From assembly GCA_963170055.1 (NCBI GenBank), contig CAUJGJ010000258.1, positions 3,529,301 to 3,593,300 of the forward strand: 64,000 nucleotides of DNA, written 5' to 3'. The notes beneath the pieces are model-generated. The model was not told where the DNA came from, ran no database searches, and was given only the letters and a program-made list of their open reading frames with translations. A program made the position numbers and the translations under genes. Source of the stretch: Halisarca cf. caerulea (taxonomy: Eukaryota > Porifera > Demospongiae > Chondrillida > Halisarcidae). Shown here piece by piece: positions 1 to 9,114 of the stretch. Each line of letters opens with the position of its first letter. The stretch's first letter is position 1.

Positions 1-1164
1 AGGTCAGTGATGGAGAGATCCCAAGTCAAGCGTGGGCACATGCAGGCCCTGAAGCCTTGGAGCTTCTGCTGTTGTGTGATGGGTGTAACATCAATCTTCT
101 CCAGCATGACCCGAAGCTTGGCAACCAGGTGTTCCCTACTCTCAGTGGAGGTAGAGTGGATAGCCACAGGAGTTCCAAGGAATCTGAAGGTGTTGTCTCC
201 CAGATAAGGAATGGTGTGCCCACTGAGTACGAGGTTGGGGTTGTAGACCTTTCCTGTGTTGGCTTTGATGGCAACTGCCACAAACTTTGGTACATTGACA
301 TGCATGCCAGACCATGTTAACCAAGACTTAGTGACACTAAGTAGGAGCTGACATGATGAGGGCCCATCACCTATGAGAGAAGTATCATCAGTGTATTGCA
401 GCAGGTTGCTTCTTCTTGGCACAGAGTTGAGACTGTAGCCCAAGTGAGTGTACCTCTGAGTGATGGAGTCCACCAGGTTGTTCATTACAGTGTTGAAGAT
501 GATGACCGATAGAGGGTCACCCTGGTAAACTCCCATTTGAAGGTGGATGGGAGAGGTTGCTCACTTAGAGGTGGAGATGGCAGCTGTGAGGCCATCATAG
601 ATATTTGAGACCAGTCTGATTAACTCCGGAGGGGCATGGTGATGGACTAGGGAAAATGCAATTAGTTCATGGTGCAACACTACCAAAGGCATTGGCCAGG
701 TCCAACCAGCAGATACTGAGAGACTTATGTCTTCTCTGCGCCTCCCGAAGGATGGTGAGGAGTTTAAGACAATGCTCCGAACAATCAGGTACAATGAAGG
801 CTTTCTGAGTGGCTGTGTTCAGGAAGTTGTTACCACCCATGAACAACAACCACCTCTTTTTCACTAGGTTAGTGAAGACTTTGCTGATGCACGATGTAAG
901 GGCAATTGGTCGGAAGTGGGCAGGGACAGTGGGGTCTTCACTAGCCTTCTTTTTACCAAGCAGGTGCACTATTCCAGCCTTCCATGGTGCAGGAATGGCT
1001 TGGGTGGTGACTGGTCCAACAGCAGTTGAACATATGTAGTAGTGCAGACAACAAAGAAGGGCACTTCTTGATGTAAGGAATTTGATCAGCAGGACTGGGG
1101 GCAGATGATGACTTAAGGAGCAGTGTTCATTGGGACAGAGGGCATGGAACATGATGGCATCCAC
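1..1164 (-). pseudogene. Decayed R2-like non-LTR retrotransposon, reverse transcriptase region (partial)
   Basis: Read on the minus strand, the pieces of one reverse transcriptase follow in the right order. They include SAPSPADQIPY (about 1,080-1,100), FRPIALTSCISKVF (about 895-935), motif A WLDLANAFGSV (about 680-710), motif B GVYQGDPLSVIIFN (about 495-535), motif C QYTDDTSLIGDG (about 363-400) and a thumb-like FRFLGTPV (about 165-190). The open frame runs off the window at base 1, so the C-terminal endonuclease is not visible. The AFGSV motif and the GVYQGDPLS block are typical of the R2/NeSL group. The copy is dead: there is an in-frame TGA at 561-563, one frameshift at about 675-682 just after AFGSV, one at about 1,000-1,015 and one at about 1,108-1,115. 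The catalytic YxDD is intact. Family placement rests on motif recognition, not on a tree. Confidence 0.85.
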
Positions 1165-2094
1165 TCAGGGCGGTGAAAGGTCTTGGGTGTTGAGGAATAG
1201 GCATTGGAGAAATACTCCTTGGCCTTCTCCTGGCTAAAGGATGGCTGTGTGGAGGTGTGGCTGTCTTCATCCAGGATCCTGTGGGCCAATTTGTGGATGT
1301 CTCGATGGCAGTCCTTTCTAAACTGTTTAGCAGATGACTTTGAGGTCAGAATCTTTGCTTCTTTTACCAACTTGCTGCATGTGTTGGCGGACCAACTGGT
1401 GAAATGTCTGAGCCAGTAGACTAACCTCTTCAGGAGAGGAACCATTTCTCCTCAAACAACGATGCTCTTTCTTGGTTTCCTTCTTCTTAGTGGTGGTTTC
1501 TTTGATGGTATTTTGTTTGGAAGCTGGTAGATTGACATGTCGTAGGTGTTGACAATGATGGTTGTCAGGCATGGCACCAAACCTGGACACTAGGTAGGTG
1601 TACAGTCCCTCTGTGATGACATGATGCATCATGTTCACATCTCCTAAGCACAGCACAGCAGGGACAATGTTGGCCTGGACAAATGTATCCATTTCAGCCC
1701 ATTGTTCGGGGTTGGTAGGAAACTTGGGCTGGGGCAGTGGAGTGGGTGGATGAGGTGAGGAGCTGGGCCTAGATGGTTCAGTGCGGGACAGGAATGTAGT
1801 AGCTTGTGGTATTGGTAGGCTTGTAGGAGGGGTGGTACTTTGCTCAGCATTAAAAGTCACATTCTTACATGAGGCATTTCTCCTCAGATGTGTTTCAAGT
1901 CGAGTGAGTCTCTTCCCACACTTGGGGCATGTCAGTTTCTTGGCTTTACCTCTAGACTTGTTCTCTAGTGTTCTTTGAGATAAAAGGTGCTCGCAGACCG
2001 CTCCATTCCTCTCTGGACATCCTTTGTAGTGATTACCAAGAGTTTTAAAAGACTTGTGACAGAAATAGCAATAGTTCAAGGCTGGTTGACCCAT
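1113..2094 (-). pseudogene. R2-like retrotransposon, N-terminal zinc-finger part of the ORF
   Basis: This minus-strand frame starts at an ATG (2,094-2,092) and reads MGQPALNYCYFCHKSFK. It carries two Cys/His fingers: C-x2-C-x11-H-x4-C (CYFCHKSFKTLGNHYKGC) and a second beginning LTCPKCGKRLTRLETH with a trailing Cys. A Pro/Ser/Thr-rich linker follows. Between about 1,330 and 1,445 the reading frame shifts into a segment (KEAKILTSKSSAKQFRKDC, ending FHRPEWMP) that leads straight into the reverse transcriptase. N-terminal nucleic-acid-binding fingers are usual in R2-clade elements, where they help select the target. No Myb-like domain is obvious. The frame is open upstream to about 2,157, but the finger-proximal ATG is the natural start. 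The element lies in the same orientation as the adjacent RanBP9/10-like exons, possibly inside their second intron. Confidence 0.7.
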
Positions 2095-2271
2095 GTCCAA
2101 GATTTCAGAAATAATTACCCAAAATAGAGAAAAAACTAGCAATAGGAATACAACCAAACTTGGCCAAACTAGTCACTAGGTCTATATCTAATAAAACCCC
2201 AGAAAACAAACAGAGTTGCTTGCCTACACAGCTAGAATGAAGTATCCTATTGAACTCAAACTTTCCCTTCC

Positions 2272-2273
<2 letters not shown>

Positions 2274-2343
<70 letters not shown>

Positions 2344-2362
2344 CACACATACACACACACAC
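2274..2362. repeat. (AC)n/(GT)n microsatellite
   Basis: An almost uninterrupted AC dinucleotide run, with a few variant units (AAC, AT) near 2,341-2,351. On the minus strand it reads (GT)n and begins exactly at the end of the second RanBP9/10-like exon, so it supplies the splice donor of that intron. Open frames reading poly-CV or poly-TH across it are artefacts of the repeat. Confidence 0.95.
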
Positions 2363-2692
2363 CCGTTCTTTCCTTTGCTAATAACTCTGATTTCAAAGTA
2401 GTAGACGCCACAGGCCGCAGGTATAGAATGCATACCACGAACGGAAGCAGCATCCTTTAGGCTTTTACCGGGACCTGGACAAATGTCTCAATAAAAAACA
2501 AACTTACAGAAATCTTACAGGACTGACACAACACAAACCTCCTTTATAATGAACCCTCAAATTGTTATTGGACAGTCCGAGATAATTGTACTTTTCTCTT
2601 GGGTTCCATGACGTAGTTAGCGGTGTTTCTGTGACATTTACTTTGGGATAAAGACTTTTGAGTCGTTCAGAAAGCCTTGACTGGTCTTCCAT
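2363..2692 (-). CDS. RANBP9/10: RanBP9/RanBP10-like protein, first two coding exons (partial gene)
   Basis: Exon 1 (2,692-2,539) begins with ATG and reads [16 protein letters not shown], then [10 protein letters not shown]. Exon 2 (2,474-2,363) reads [20 protein letters not shown], then [16 protein letters not shown]. Both match the N-terminal part and SPRY-domain start of RanBP9/RanBP10, whose hallmarks are RLxxLYPx[17 protein letters not shown] and HPIPAACGIYYFEV. A 64-bp intron (2,475-2,538) has donor AG|GTTTGT and acceptor TTTGTCCAG|G, and joining the exons keeps the frame (HYKGGPGKS). RanBP9/10 are scaffold subunits of the CTLH (GID-like) E3 ubiquitin ligase in cytoplasm and nucleus. The rest of the SPRY domain, LisH, CTLH and CRA are not seen; the next intron enters a (GT)n microsatellite and then the R2-like element. 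The gene is therefore either interrupted by a long intron that leaves the window, or truncated. Confidence 0.8.
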
Positions 2693-2765
2693 TACCAAAT
2701 TGCGAAACACATAATATATATACACACCATACTACCGGTACGTATTATGGTAATACGTAGAATAG

Positions 2766-2773
2766 TCTCGCGA
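2766..2773. promoter_or_regulatory. Possible TCTCGCGA core-promoter motif
   Basis: TCTCGCGA lies about 75 bp upstream of the RanBP9/10-like ATG (minus strand). It is the first eight bases of the palindromic TCTCGCGAGA element known from TATA-less housekeeping promoters in vertebrates; the last two bases here are CG, not GA. Position fits a promoter, but an 8-mer alone is weak and use of this motif in this organism is unknown. Confidence 0.25.
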
Positions 2774-2779
2774 CGCCAG

Positions 2780-3900
2780 CCCCTTTTTGTGATGGCTTAC
2801 AGGTATGGGTCAGATAGCATTCTATGGCAATCAGGGCAGATTTCCACAAGATACAATGTAAGGGAATAGCCGGGAGCTGTCATAACAGATTTGGGCCGCC
2901 TGGACCAATTTTTCAAAAAATTTTGACCCTCCAGAACTTATTCAGTTGACTTAAATACTGGGACCTAGCTTCTCAAACATTCTTGGATCCCTGGCCCAGA
3001 ACAAATCCAATCCAAACGCAGTGGATCCGGGGGCCTGGGGCAGTTGCCCCTCTAAATTTTAGTTGAAGGTGCACTGTCTCCCTAAATTCTTTTGCAGTAA
3101 TACTAAATTACTATGATTTTACAAGAGAAGAACCAAAATAAATACTGAAAATGTCCTCCAAATAAATACAATTTTCATGAATTTTAAGGTAGAACCACAT
3201 TGTGATCCCATAAATCCTCATGCATGCATGTCTACCATGACATCATACAATATGCAACAATTTAACCAAAAAATGATGCTGCCTCTCAAGTAGTATCAAA
3301 GGATAATATGCATTTAATTGCTACATGCATCATATACCATCCCCCCCCCCCCTGTACAGTTTACATGTTCCACCACCACTGCAATTGAAGTTTAATTTTT
3401 AGCAAGCACACAAATATGAGTAAGAATTATGCAGTATAAAGGCATAGAAGTGGTGAAAGATAATCGAAGTACAATAACTGTCTGTAAAATAATAGTAAAA
3501 TTCAGTCAGAGCGGGTTCGTAGCTTATACGATAAAAGAAGAGGTAAGGCACATTGCACATTGCACTATACGCAACTACTATATACATGCAGAAGCTACCA
3601 GTGACAGACTGGATCATTGTAAATGGCCTGTACCGTCTTGGACAAGAAATCAATCTTGTCACAATTTGATCTCAATGACTTGACTATACCTAATACATAC
3701 CTGTTTTTACACCAACCCTGTGCATGGCATGACTGGCATAAATGTACTAATGTACTTAGAAATTGTATGTTAGACCATAGACAAACTTAATTGACTGATG
3801 ATAGTAACTTCAGATATATAATTACCATGATTTCACACTAATCTAATAGACAATGTACTATAACTTAAAGTCAGAGATTACAACATTGAGGTTTGGAGCT
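2780..3900. other. AT-rich intergenic sequence, no gene recognised
   Basis: I see no recognisable coding exon, RNA gene or transposon end on either strand. There is a 12-base poly-C tract at 3,341-3,352. The two opposing open frames near 3,399-3,683 overlap each other, show no family resemblance and have no flanking splice or promoter signals that I can support. By position the right part lies downstream of the enolase copy and the left part upstream of the RanBP9/10-like start. Confidence 0.6.
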
Positions 3901-3901
3901 G

Positions 3902-4531
<630 letters not shown>

Positions 4532-4768
4532 CTCTTGATGTTTAAAGTCTAATGAGTACGTGATTCAGAAGCACGTGATGTATGTAACAGTCACGACACA
4601 TCACAGGTCAATGCTGAAAAATTAAAAGATTCTATATACAAGTTCTCTCTGTTTAGTTTACAATAGAATGCAGTCCACACAATGATTTAGGGCATATTTA
4701 GGAGAACATTAACACACAATGTTCTTCCAATAACAATATTTACTATGTAATCATGCTGAAGACACATT

Positions 4769-4941
4769 CTATGACGGACCCTGAAAGAGAAGGGTAAGTG
4801 CATTAAGAGGCAGATTCAAACACACTTTAAGAACAGTAAACTCACCCCTACATCAATGTCCATAGGTGTGCATTCTTTAGGTATTCCTGAGCTGCTGCCG
4901 TAGCCAACTTTTGATTCCATCTGATTTTGTATTGAGTTTGT
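4769..4941 (-). CDS. Putative last two exons of an unrecognised gene
   Basis: On the minus strand an acceptor TGTTTTCAG (ending 4,942) opens an exon of exactly 32 codons (4,941-4,846). It reads TNSIQNQMESKVGYGSSSG followed by IPKECTPMDIDVG. A donor GGG|GTGAGT follows, then a 65-bp intron (4,781-4,845) ending CTTCTCTTTCAG, and a short last exon encoding GPS and a TAG stop (4,771-4,769). Intron length and splice signals match the 64-bp intron of the RanBP9/10-like gene. I do not recognise the protein. Upstream exons would lie at higher coordinates, beyond the minisatellites; 7,129-7,227 is one candidate. No polyadenylation signal was found nearby, so this remains a prediction from splice signals and frame. 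Confidence 0.4.
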
Positions 4942-5114
4942 CTGAAAACAAAAGTAGTAATGTACATAACAACAAAACTAAAGCTATGCAAGACATATTT
5001 TATACACACATACATGCACAAACTTATGAATGCATAAACAAAGACTTACATTACAAGAATACATAGCCATCAACAGACCACTATACCTGACACTCCAAGA
5101 GAAGTGACAAGACA

Positions 5115-5173
5115 TAGAGAGAGAATACATCACTCAATGTAGAGAGAACACATGCACCACTCAACGTAGAGAG
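5115..5173. repeat. 22-bp minisatellite, short left block
   Basis: Two to three imperfect units of the ACTCAATGTAGAGAGAACAC type. The same repeat returns as a longer array at 7,233-7,690, and similar lead-in sequence (AAGACATAGA) precedes both blocks. The 14-bp minisatellite therefore appears to have expanded inside an older 22-bp array. Confidence 0.8.
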
Positions 5174-5539
5174 ACTCAATGGTACAGACTCAATGGTACA
5201 GACTTTATGGTACAGACTCTATGGTACAGACTCTATGGTACAGACTCAATGGTACAGACTCTACGGTACAGACTCTATGGTACAGACTCTATGGTACAGA
5301 CTCTATGGTACAGACTCTATGGTACAGACTCAATGGTACAGACTCTATGGTACAGACTCTATGGTAAAGACTTAATGGTACAGACTCTATGGTACAGACT
5401 CTATGGTACAGACTCTATGGTACAGACTCTATGGTACAGACTCTATGGTACAGACTCAATGGTACAGACTCTATGGTAAAGACTTAATGGTACAGACTCT
5501 ATGGTACAGACTCAATGGTACAGACTCTATGATACAGAC

Positions 5540-6038
5540 TAGTGTTGCCACGATACTCATGATATATCGTGTATCGCGATATTTCTACAGATGATACGAT
5601 ACATTGAGCATACTTCATGTCATGATACAGGTACCTATCTCTAGTAGGCTGTCCTGAGGAGGCTGCAATGCTGGTTGGTGCTTTGTGGTTTCATAGTCTC
5701 TACACCTCACACCCACAGTCAATCAATCAATCAATCAATCAATTGATTGAATGAGTTGTTTGGGCATAGCAACAAGGCACAGAATGTTTAGTTAGCCTAA
5801 ACTAGTGTCACCATTGCCAGATTGTATTTGAATGCCAGAAGAGGAGATGTCATGCACTGGAAGGTCTCTTATCGATAAATGTATTTGCACATGAACAAGT
5901 GATCAGCTAATATTTCTTTCTGATAACTCTGACTCTATACCTATTTTGTAATATGCTGATATCATGATGTATTGTGATACATGTCTAGACAAATAAATAT
6001 TATCGTGATACACTTTTAGCAGTATCGTGGCAACATTA
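5540..6038. mobile_element. hAT-like MITE, 499 bp
   Basis: The ends are inverted repeats: TAGTGTTGCCACGATACT on the left, and TAATGTTGCCACGATACT as the reverse complement of the right end. The flanks are 8-bp direct repeats, ATACAGAC (5,532-5,539) and GTACAGAC (6,039-6,046), differing at one base. An 8-bp duplication and TAGTGTTGCC-type ends are typical of hAT elements. Because the target is itself a tandem repeat, the duplication is not independent proof. The interior has TATCG/CGATA-rich ends and a short CAATn run near 5,719-5,740, with no transposase. Confidence 0.75.
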
Positions 6039-6077
6039 GTACAGACTCTATGGTACAGACTCTACGATACAGACTCA

Positions 6078-6321
6078 GGCCCCATTTACATGTATTTGGA
6101 TACCTTTATAAACGTATTACTTTTGAATGCATTTACAACTTGTTTACACGAAAAGGATCAAAACGATCGATGTATGCGTTTATAGAGTATCCACTTAGGT
6201 ATCCGTTTACAAAGTATCCACATTCGCTATACGTTTTTGGGCGTTTCCGTGTAAATAGACTATTTAAACGTCTTCAAAAGTATACGTTTACAAGGTTATC
6301 CGGTTACGTGTAAATGGGGCC
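6078..6321. mobile_element. PIF/Harbinger-like MITE, 244 bp
   Basis: Terminal inverted repeats start GGCCCCATTTACA on both strands and extend about 25 bp with mismatches (left ATGTATTTGGATA, right ACGTAACCGGATA). Direct repeats of TCA flank it (6,075-6,077 and 6,322-6,324). Removing the element restores a perfect 14-bp minisatellite unit (GACTCAATGGTACAG), so the borders are firm. A 3-bp TNA duplication suggests PIF/Harbinger. TTTACA/GTAAA motifs recur inside, and no coding sequence is present. Confidence 0.75.
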
Positions 6322-7128
6322 TCAATGGTACAGACTCAATGGTACAGACTCAATGGTACAAACTCTATGGTATTTGACTCTACGGTACGGACTCTACGGT
6401 ACAGACTCTAGGGTACAGACTCTATGGTACAGACTCTATGGTACAGACTCTATGGTACAGACTCTATGGTACAGACTCTACGGTACAGACTCTACGGTAC
6501 AGACTCTACAGTACAGACTCTATGGTACGGACTCTACGGTACGGACTCTACGGTACAGACTCTACGGTACGGACTCTACGGTACAAACTCTACGGTACAG
6601 ACTCTATGGTACAGACTCTATGATACAGACTCAATGGTACAGACTCTACGGTACAGACTCTATGGTACAGACTCTATGGTACGGACTCTACGGTACAGAC
6701 TCAATGGTACGGACTCTATGGTACAGACTCAATGATACAGACTCAATGGTACAGACTCTACGGTACAGACTCTACGGTACAGACTCTATGGTACGGACTC
6801 TACGGTACAGACTCTATGGTACAGACTCTACGGTACAGACTCAATGGTACAGACTCTATGGTACGGACTCTACGGTACAGACTCAATGGTACAGACTCTA
6901 TGGTACAGACTCTATGGTACAGACTCTACGGTACAGAATCAATGGTACAGACTCAGACTAGTTTTCAAACTGCCATTACAAATGTAAATGTGGTGTTCCC
7001 TTGCATGTATGAGGCCACAGTGTTGGTACCACATGATACAGTAAGTAAAGGCTATTATAGTACAATGTGTCCATAATACCACTATATTTGTACACCATGT
7101 GCCCATGGTCATGGCTTTTAGAAACCAC

Positions 7129-7227
7129 CTTATTTTCTTTATCTAGTATCTTTAGCCAGGAATCATTCATTTCTTCATTGAATTCATCCATTAAGTCTGT
7201 GTGTGCCTTAGCTGGTGGTGTAGCCAT
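7129..7227 (-). CDS. Possible first coding exon of an unrecognised gene
   Basis: The minus-strand ATG at 7,227 opens a hydrophilic, acidic reading MATPPAKAHTDLMDEFNEEM followed by NDSWLKILDKENK, ending at a possible donor AAG|GTGGTT (intron from 7,128). The composition looks protein-like and unlike the surrounding repeats. It could be the 5' exon of the gene whose last exons lie at 4,769-4,941, with the minisatellites inside the intron. The donor is poor and I do not recognise the sequence. Confidence 0.25.
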
Positions 7228-7232
7228 AGAAA

Positions 7233-7690
7233 GACATAGAAAGAGTCTCAGAACACATCACTCAATGTAGAGAGAACACACACTCTATATGGAGAGAACA
7301 CACACTCAAGTAGAGAGAATACACACTCAATGTGGAGAGAACACACACTCAATGTAGAGAGAACACACACTCAATGTAGAGAGAACACACATTCAATGTG
7401 GAGAGAACACGCCACTCAATGTACAGAGAACACACACTCAATGTACAGAGAACACACACTCAATGTACAGAGAACACACCATTCAATGTAGAGAGAACAC
7501 ACCACTCAATGCGGAGAGAACACACACTCAATCTACAGAGAACACATTACTCAATGTAGAGATAACACACACTCAATGTAGAGAGAACACACACTCAATG
7601 TACAGAGAACACATCACTCAATGTAGAGAGAACACCACTCAATGTAGAGAGAACACACACTCAATATAGAGAGAACACACACTCAATGGG
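7233..7690. repeat. 22-bp minisatellite, main block
   Basis: About 20 units of a 22-bp repeat around ACTCAATGTAGAGAGAACAC, with GTAC and GTGG variants and some unit-length changes (for example near 7,490-7,560 and 7,625-7,640). Open frames through it are repeat artefacts. Confidence 0.9.
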
Positions 7691-8230
7691 GTTAGACACA
7701 CTAGTCTAAAGCTGCATGTGTATGCCCAGCAGTAAACTACTGCATTGTCTCACATCTGCTGATCCAAAGTCACTTGATCCAATGTGCCCTGTGTGCTATA
7801 GAGGCAAGAATAAGTAAAAGTTTGTGAAAAGCCAAACAGTAGAGATCCCTGCCAAACAGTCTCAAGAGCTAACTTGACAATTTGAAGGTAATCCAATGCT
7901 TGTCAACTATCGTTCTTCTAGGCTGTGGAGAACACAAAACAAAATACATTATTGTTTAAATACTAGATCCTAGAGGCATCACATTGCCCACTTTATGCCA
8001 TAAGAGTATCTATGCTGTAACTTTCGTTAACTGTGTTTTAGTTTCCTAGCCATTCTTGCCTGACTGTGACACACCCTGCAAGGAATCTGAGCATCAAGAT
8101 AGTATAACCTTTCGCCAGTACTGCATCGTCGACGGGGCGTAGACATGTCTTCCTGTAGGCTAAGGGGTAGCCCCTCCATTTCACCAATTAATTAGATTGG
8201 CACACAAAGCGCGCCAAAACAAGACAACAG
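7691..8230. other. Unique intergenic sequence, nothing recognised
   Basis: No exon, RNA gene, transposon end or tandem repeat is visible to me on either strand between the minisatellite and the promoter-like block. Base composition is ordinary, becoming more GC-rich from about 8,100. Confidence 0.5.
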
Positions 8231-8279
8231 CCAATCAGAATGCTCAACACAAAACGGAAGTAGAACTTTAGTATAAAAG
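8231..8279 (+). promoter_or_regulatory. CCAAT box plus TATA box, directed toward the satellite
   Basis: CCAATCAG (8,231-8,238) is a full NF-Y-type CCAAT box, and TATAAAAG (8,272-8,279) lies 40 bp downstream in the same orientation. A start site would be expected near 8,300-8,310. The sequence downstream holds no convincing coding frame; it passes into 132-bp repeats and then the 104-bp satellite. If active, the promoter would make a non-coding RNA running into the subtelomeric satellite. It could instead belong to an unrecognised repetitive element. Confidence 0.45.
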
Positions 8280-8521
8280 CTGCTGTCCTCGCCATTTTCC
8301 TTTGTGAGTAGTTGTCGTGTTGGTTGCAGGCTCCAATAGCGCTGAATTCAGAAAAGGGGTAACTCCGAACCCGGGTGACCAAACCGACCAGGCTACTACC
8401 TTGCGCCCATGCTGGCGGGATCTAGGAAGCCCGTAGTAGTCTCCCTTAAGGGGTCCTGGAGTAAGTCTTTGGTGCGGGGCGTTAAGAGTCAGCCGCATGG
8501 CGCTACTCACCAACCTTTTGT

Positions 8522-9114
8522 CGGTGTACGGTCGGAGATTGCAGATTGGGTACGGTCCTTGCTCCTTAAAGACTCGGGAGTTGTGAGTTTGAGTTCGCTC
8601 TTGCAGTGTTGCTTGCCACATAGTCCTTTGGAGGCAGGTCCGCTTCATTGGAAGTGGGAAGGGCCTGTAAGTTACCGTTCTCTTCTCCATCTCTTTGCTG
8701 TCTAGTACCCAGCGGTGTGATGTAAGGCCCGTGAGACTTGCAGATCATCGCCCGGTTACACGTATCGTATGTGTGCCGGTGTACGGTGTCAGTCGATGTA
8801 CGGTCGGAGCTTGTGATCGGGTGCGTCCTTGCTCCTAGCAGACATTTGGGGGCGGTGTCTGAAAGTACCCAGCGGTGACGTGTCATCGCACGGCTACACT
8901 TTGTGTGCCACAGTCGTTGTACGGGTCGGTGTACGGTCGGAGCTTGTGATTGGGTGCGTCCTTGCTCCTAGCAGACATTTGGGAGGGTGTCTGAAAGTAC
9001 CCAGCGGTGACGTGTCATCGCACGGCTACACTTTGTGTGCCACAGTCGTTGTACGGGTCGGTGTACGGTCGGAGCTTGTGATTGGGTACGTCCTTGCTCC
9101 TTAAAGACACGGGA
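8522..9114. repeat. 132-133-bp tandem repeat bordering the satellite
   Basis: The block GTGCGTCCTTGCTCC recurs at 8,821 and 8,954 and, with one change, at 9,086, giving a spacing of 132-133 bp. A more diverged copy lies near 8,550. Each unit contains GTGTACGGTCGGAGCTTGTG and CCCAGCGGTGACGTGTCATC-type segments. The last unit runs directly into the first satellite monomer at about 9,115. The short open frames seen here shift with the repeat and have no family resemblance. Confidence 0.85.

Larger units (their letters stand above)
5174..6958. repeat. 14-bp minisatellite (unit ATGGTACAGACTCT), split by two MITEs
   Basis: Tandem 14-bp units with CT/CA, TAT/TAC and ACA/ACG variants occupy 5,174-5,539, 6,039-6,077 and 6,322-6,958. 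The blocks between are transposon insertions. Three units make 42 bp, or 14 codons, so every forward frame reads the same cyclic peptide MVQTLWYRLYGTDS. That explains the several long overlapping open frames here, the longest 215 codons. There is no sign of splice or start context that would make it a protein. Confidence 0.95.

Noticed and set aside
2105..2453. Open frames reading poly-CV and poly-TH
   Set aside because: Produced by the AC dinucleotide run; only the part upstream on the minus strand ([12 protein letters not shown]) belongs to a real exon.
3399..3683. Two opposing open frames of 84-87 codons
   Set aside because: Mutually overlapping in AT-rich sequence with no family resemblance or splice context; at this length they are expected by chance.
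7463..7669. Open frame of repeated ENT/QCRENT residues
   Set aside because: A translation of the 22-bp minisatellite; the register changes with unit-length variation.
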